Positions 61,782 through 64,000 of a stretch of DNA of 64,000 nt are shown piece after piece (the stretch's first letter is position 1; every line of letters begins with the position of its first letter). This DNA is from Ignavibacteriota bacterium (GTDB taxonomy: Bacteria > Bacteroidota > Ignavibacteria > UBA10030 > BY39): positions 1-64,000 of the forward strand of contig QOQV01000013.1 in assembly GCA_003327435.1 (NCBI GenBank), in the 5' to 3' direction. Under the pieces are notes generated by a model. It saw only the letters and a program-made list of their open reading frames with translations. It was not told where the DNA came from and did not search any database. The position numbers and the translations under genes are program-made.

Positions 61782-63311
61782 ATGTTGTTATCTGATTTGT
61801 TAAATAATCTGAGAGTGAAAAAAATATTCCAGACAAGGTATGGTAAATCTATACCTTTTCATGATATCCAAATTAATAAAGTTGAATATGATTCAAGAAA
61901 TGTAACTCATGGCGATTTATTCGTTGCAATCCGTGGTAATGTTGTTGATGGTCATAAATATATACCAGATGCACTCGCAAAAGGTGCACTTGTTGTTATT
62001 CTTGAGGATGATACACTTTATCCCGATTACTACTTTATGCATAATGATGTGGCAAAAATTGTAGTTGAAAACTCAAGGCAAGCATTAGCAGTCGTCGCCG
62101 CAAGTTACTACAGATATCCTGCTAAAAAATTGCAAATGATTGGTGTTACCGGTACTAATGGGAAGACTACAACTACATATATTTTAAAATCAATAATTGA
62201 AAACTATGCAAAATCACAAAATATTGGTGGGAAAGTTGGATTAATAGGAACGATTGCAAATCTTATAAACGACAAACAAATCCCATCAAGTTTGACGACA
62301 CCCGAATCACTCGAACTTCAAAAATTGCTGGCTGATTTTTATGACGAAGGTGCAAAGTGGGTTATTATGGAAGTTTCTTCTCATTCGCTTGTTCAGCAGA
62401 GGGTCTATGGTATCGATTTCCGATATGCCATTTTCACAAATCTTACTCCTGAGCACCTTGATTATCACGGTGATATGGAAAATTATTTCCAAGCTAAAAA
62501 AATATTATTTGATAATCTTGTTAGTAGTGCCTATGCTGTCTCAAATTTTGATGATATTTATGGTAAAAGGATTCTTGCGGATACTAAAGCTACTAAATTC
62601 TTTTATGGCTTGAATGAAGGAGCTGATATCTTTGCCTCTGATATTCAAATGAGTTTCGAGAATTTGAAGTTTAAATTACATTATGGTAAAGATATTATCG
62701 AGATTGAAACTCCACTGGTTGGAAAATTTAATGTATATAATTGTCTTGCTGCAGTTTCTGTGGCATTATTGTTAGGAATAGACTTTGATATCATAATAAA
62801 ATCTTTAAAAACAATAAAACTTGTTAATGGTAGGTTTGAAACATTAAGATATCCTAACGCACCGATTATAATCATTGACTATGCGCACACGCCTGATGCT
62901 CTTGAGAAATGTCTGAACACTGTAAAAGACATCATAACTGCAGGAAAAAATTATGGCAGGATAATTACAGTTTTTGGAGCTGGAGGCGATAGAGATAAAA
63001 CTAAAAGACCAATTATGGGAAAAGTCGTAAGTCAAATTTCAGACTTGGCTGTTGTAACTTCTGATAATCCAAGAACAGAAGACCCTAAAAAAATAATAGA
63101 TGATATTTTATCTGGAATATCGAATACACAAAATATTTTTATCGAAGTTGATAGAAAAAAAGCCATTGAAAAAGCTCTTGAAATTGCTCAGAATAACGAT
63201 GTAATTTTAATAGCAGGCAAAGGTCACGAAGAATATCAAATTATTGGTCAGGAGAAAATAAAATTTTCCGATAGAGAAGTTGTCGCAAGTTTAATTGGAA
63301 AAAATAAATGA
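61782..63311 (+). CDS. murE: UDP-MurNAc-tripeptide synthetase
   Basis: 509 residues. The ATP site is GVTGTNGKTTTTYIL; TTPESLELQ and MEVSSHSLVQQRV follow. TSDNPRTEDPKKIIDD holds the DNPR motif that marks the meso-diaminopimelate enzyme. Its stop overlaps the murF start (ATGA). Confidence 0.95.
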   Translation: MLLSDLLNNLRVKKIFQTRYGKSIPFHDIQINKVEYDSRNVTHGDLFVAIRGNVVDGHKYIPDALAKGALVVILEDDTLYPDYYFMHNDVAKIVVENSRQALAVVAASYYRYPAKKLQMIGVTGTNGKTTTTYILKSIIENYAKSQNIGGKVGLIGTIANLINDKQIPSSLTTPESLELQKLLADFYDEGAKWVIMEVSSHSLVQQRVYGIDFRYAIFTNLTPEHLDYHGDMENYFQAKKILFDNLVSSAYAVSNFDDIYGKRILADTKATKFFYGLNEGADIFASDIQMSFENLKFKLHYGKDIIEIETPLVGKFNVYNCLAAVSVALLLGIDFDIIIKSLKTIKLVNGRFETLRYPNAPIIIIDYAHTPDALEKCLNTVKDIITAGKNYGRIITVFGAGGDRDKTKRPIMGKVVSQISDLAVVTSDNPRTEDPKKIIDDILSGISNTQNIFIEVDRKKAIEKALEIAQNNDVILIAGKGHEEYQIIGQEKIKFSDREVVASLIGKNK

Positions 63312-64000
63312 ATATAAATTTAAACGACATATTAAAGATAAATTTTTTAGAAATTATTCATTTGAATGGACTTGAGCCACAGATATTTAAAGGAGTTTCA
63401 ATTGATTCTCGTAAAGTAAGAAAAGGTGAAATCTTTGTTGCGTTGCGTGGTAAAAATTCGGATGGGCACGATTATATTTTACAATCATATAGAAACGGAG
63501 CAGCGCTACTTGTGATTGATAAAAAGTATTTCAATAAAAATGAGAAGAAGCTTCTTGGTAAAGATAAAATTAACTCTCCAATAGTTGTTGTTGAGGATAC
63601 ATTAATTGCTTTAGGTGAGCTGGCAAATGTTTACAGAAGAAAATTTAATATCCCTTTCATTGCAATCGCTGGAAGTAATGGAAAGACCACAACAAAAGAA
63701 ATGATTGCAGCTGTATTATCACAAAAATTTAATGTTTTAGCCAGCGAAGGAAATTATAACAATCAAATTGGTGTACCTCTTACTTTGTTCAGGTTAAATG
63801 AAAAACATGATATCGGTGTAATCGAACTTGGAACGAACAAATTTGGTGAGATAAATTATCTCTGTAAAATTGTTGATCCCTCTTATGGATTAATTACTAA
63901 TATTGGTAATGAGCATCTTGAATTTTTCAAAGACAAAAAAGGTGTCGCAAAGGAGGAATTGTCCCTCTTCAATTATTTGGCTTCCAAAAATTATAGTAGT
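63308..64000 (+). CDS. murF: UDP-MurNAc-tripeptide:D-Ala-D-Ala ligase, cut by window end
   Basis: The first 231 residues are visible: the Mur N-terminal domain (VSIDSRKVRKGEIFVALRG) and the ATP site FIAIAGSNGKTTTKEMIAAV, then ASEGNYNNQIGVPLTLFRL and ITNIGNEHLEFF. It starts in the murE stop (ATGA), and the C-terminal half lies beyond the window. Confidence 0.93.
   Translation, partial: MNINLNDILKINFLEIIHLNGLEPQIFKGVSIDSRKVRKGEIFVALRGKNSDGHDYILQSYRNGAALLVIDKKYFNKNEKKLLGKDKINSPIVVVEDTLIALGELANVYRRKFNIPFIAIAGSNGKTTTKEMIAAVLSQKFNVLASEGNYNNQIGVPLTLFRLNEKHDIGVIELGTNKFGEINYLCKIVDPSYGLITNIGNEHLEFFKDKKGVAKEELSLFNYLASKNYSS

Overview
The window is an AT-rich, gene-dense stretch of a diderm bacterial chromosome. 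The best guess at the lineage is the Ignavibacteria side of the Bacteroidota/Chlorobiota (FCB) group. The evidence is a type IX secretion C-terminal domain containing NYPNPFNPNTTIEFSI, a four-gene 2-oxoacid:ferredoxin oxidoreductase operon (korDABC), LolCDE-type lipoprotein export genes, an NtrC-type sigma-54 activator, and a dcw cluster with a PASTA-bearing FtsI. No marker gene allows a firm species call.

Layout. 1-1.8 kb: a leftward pair, a SPOR lipoprotein and a DeoC aldolase with an odd N-terminal extension. 1.8-8.3 kb: aspS; an archaeal-style HMG-CoA synthase / thiolase / DUF35 trio; an Smr-domain gene; the remains of a histidine kinase; and prfB with a +1 programmed frameshift. 8.3-14.1 kb: a NicO-like transporter, LolC/E-type permeases with the LolD ATPase, two tRNAs (Lys-TTT, Leu-GAG), a small secreted protein, Maf, and a stand-alone B12-binding subunit of methylmalonyl-CoA mutase. 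14.1-18.5 kb (leftward): nfeD, slipin and a divergent family-B DNA polymerase. 18.7-21.6 kb: korDABC behind a near-consensus sigma-54 promoter. 21.6-27.2 kb: a translationally linked signalling operon of a pseudo-receiver/PAS protein, a peptide-type substrate-binding lipoprotein and a hybrid histidine kinase. 27.2-31.7 kb: a surface polysaccharide module with a flippase-methyltransferase fusion and two GT4 glycosyltransferases. 31.7-38.4 kb: housekeeping and small metabolic genes. 38.4-43.3 kb (leftward): acyl-CoA dehydrogenase, methylcrotonyl-CoA-carboxylase-like beta subunit, an unknown exported protein and a sigma-54 response regulator.

43.5-45.7 kb is the least ordinary part. It holds a small zinc-ribbon-like protein, an ARPP-1 family protein, three CRISPR-like 37-nt repeats without cas genes, a 26-residue membrane peptide ORF and several inverted repeats. 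45.7-50.1 kb (leftward): deoA/pdp, NUDIX, MscS, pyrE, murI. 50.1-54.6 kb: a GC-richer intergenic repeat, a 1089-residue type-IX-secreted protein with two phospholipase D motifs, and a LexA/CI-like autocleaving repressor with candidate operators. 54.7-56.9 kb: phosphoesterase, HAD hydrolase and a beta-hydroxyacid dehydrogenase family gene. 57.1-64 kb: the start of the division/cell-wall cluster (mraZ, rsmH, ftsL, ftsI, an inserted secreted YD-like gene, murE, murF cut by the window end).

How genes may work together (inference): DeoA and DeoC are successive parts of deoxynucleoside salvage, and the DeoC N-terminus resembles a microcompartment encapsulation peptide. KorDABC supplies or consumes 2-oxoglutarate with ferredoxin. 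The acyl-CoA genes, the B12 subunit and the HMG-CoA trio point to active branched-chain or odd-chain acyl-CoA metabolism. The PAS/binding-protein/kinase operon looks like a ligand sensor rather than a transporter. Start codons were adjusted from the longest ORF where ribosome-binding sites or ATGA/TAATG overlaps favoured another start.
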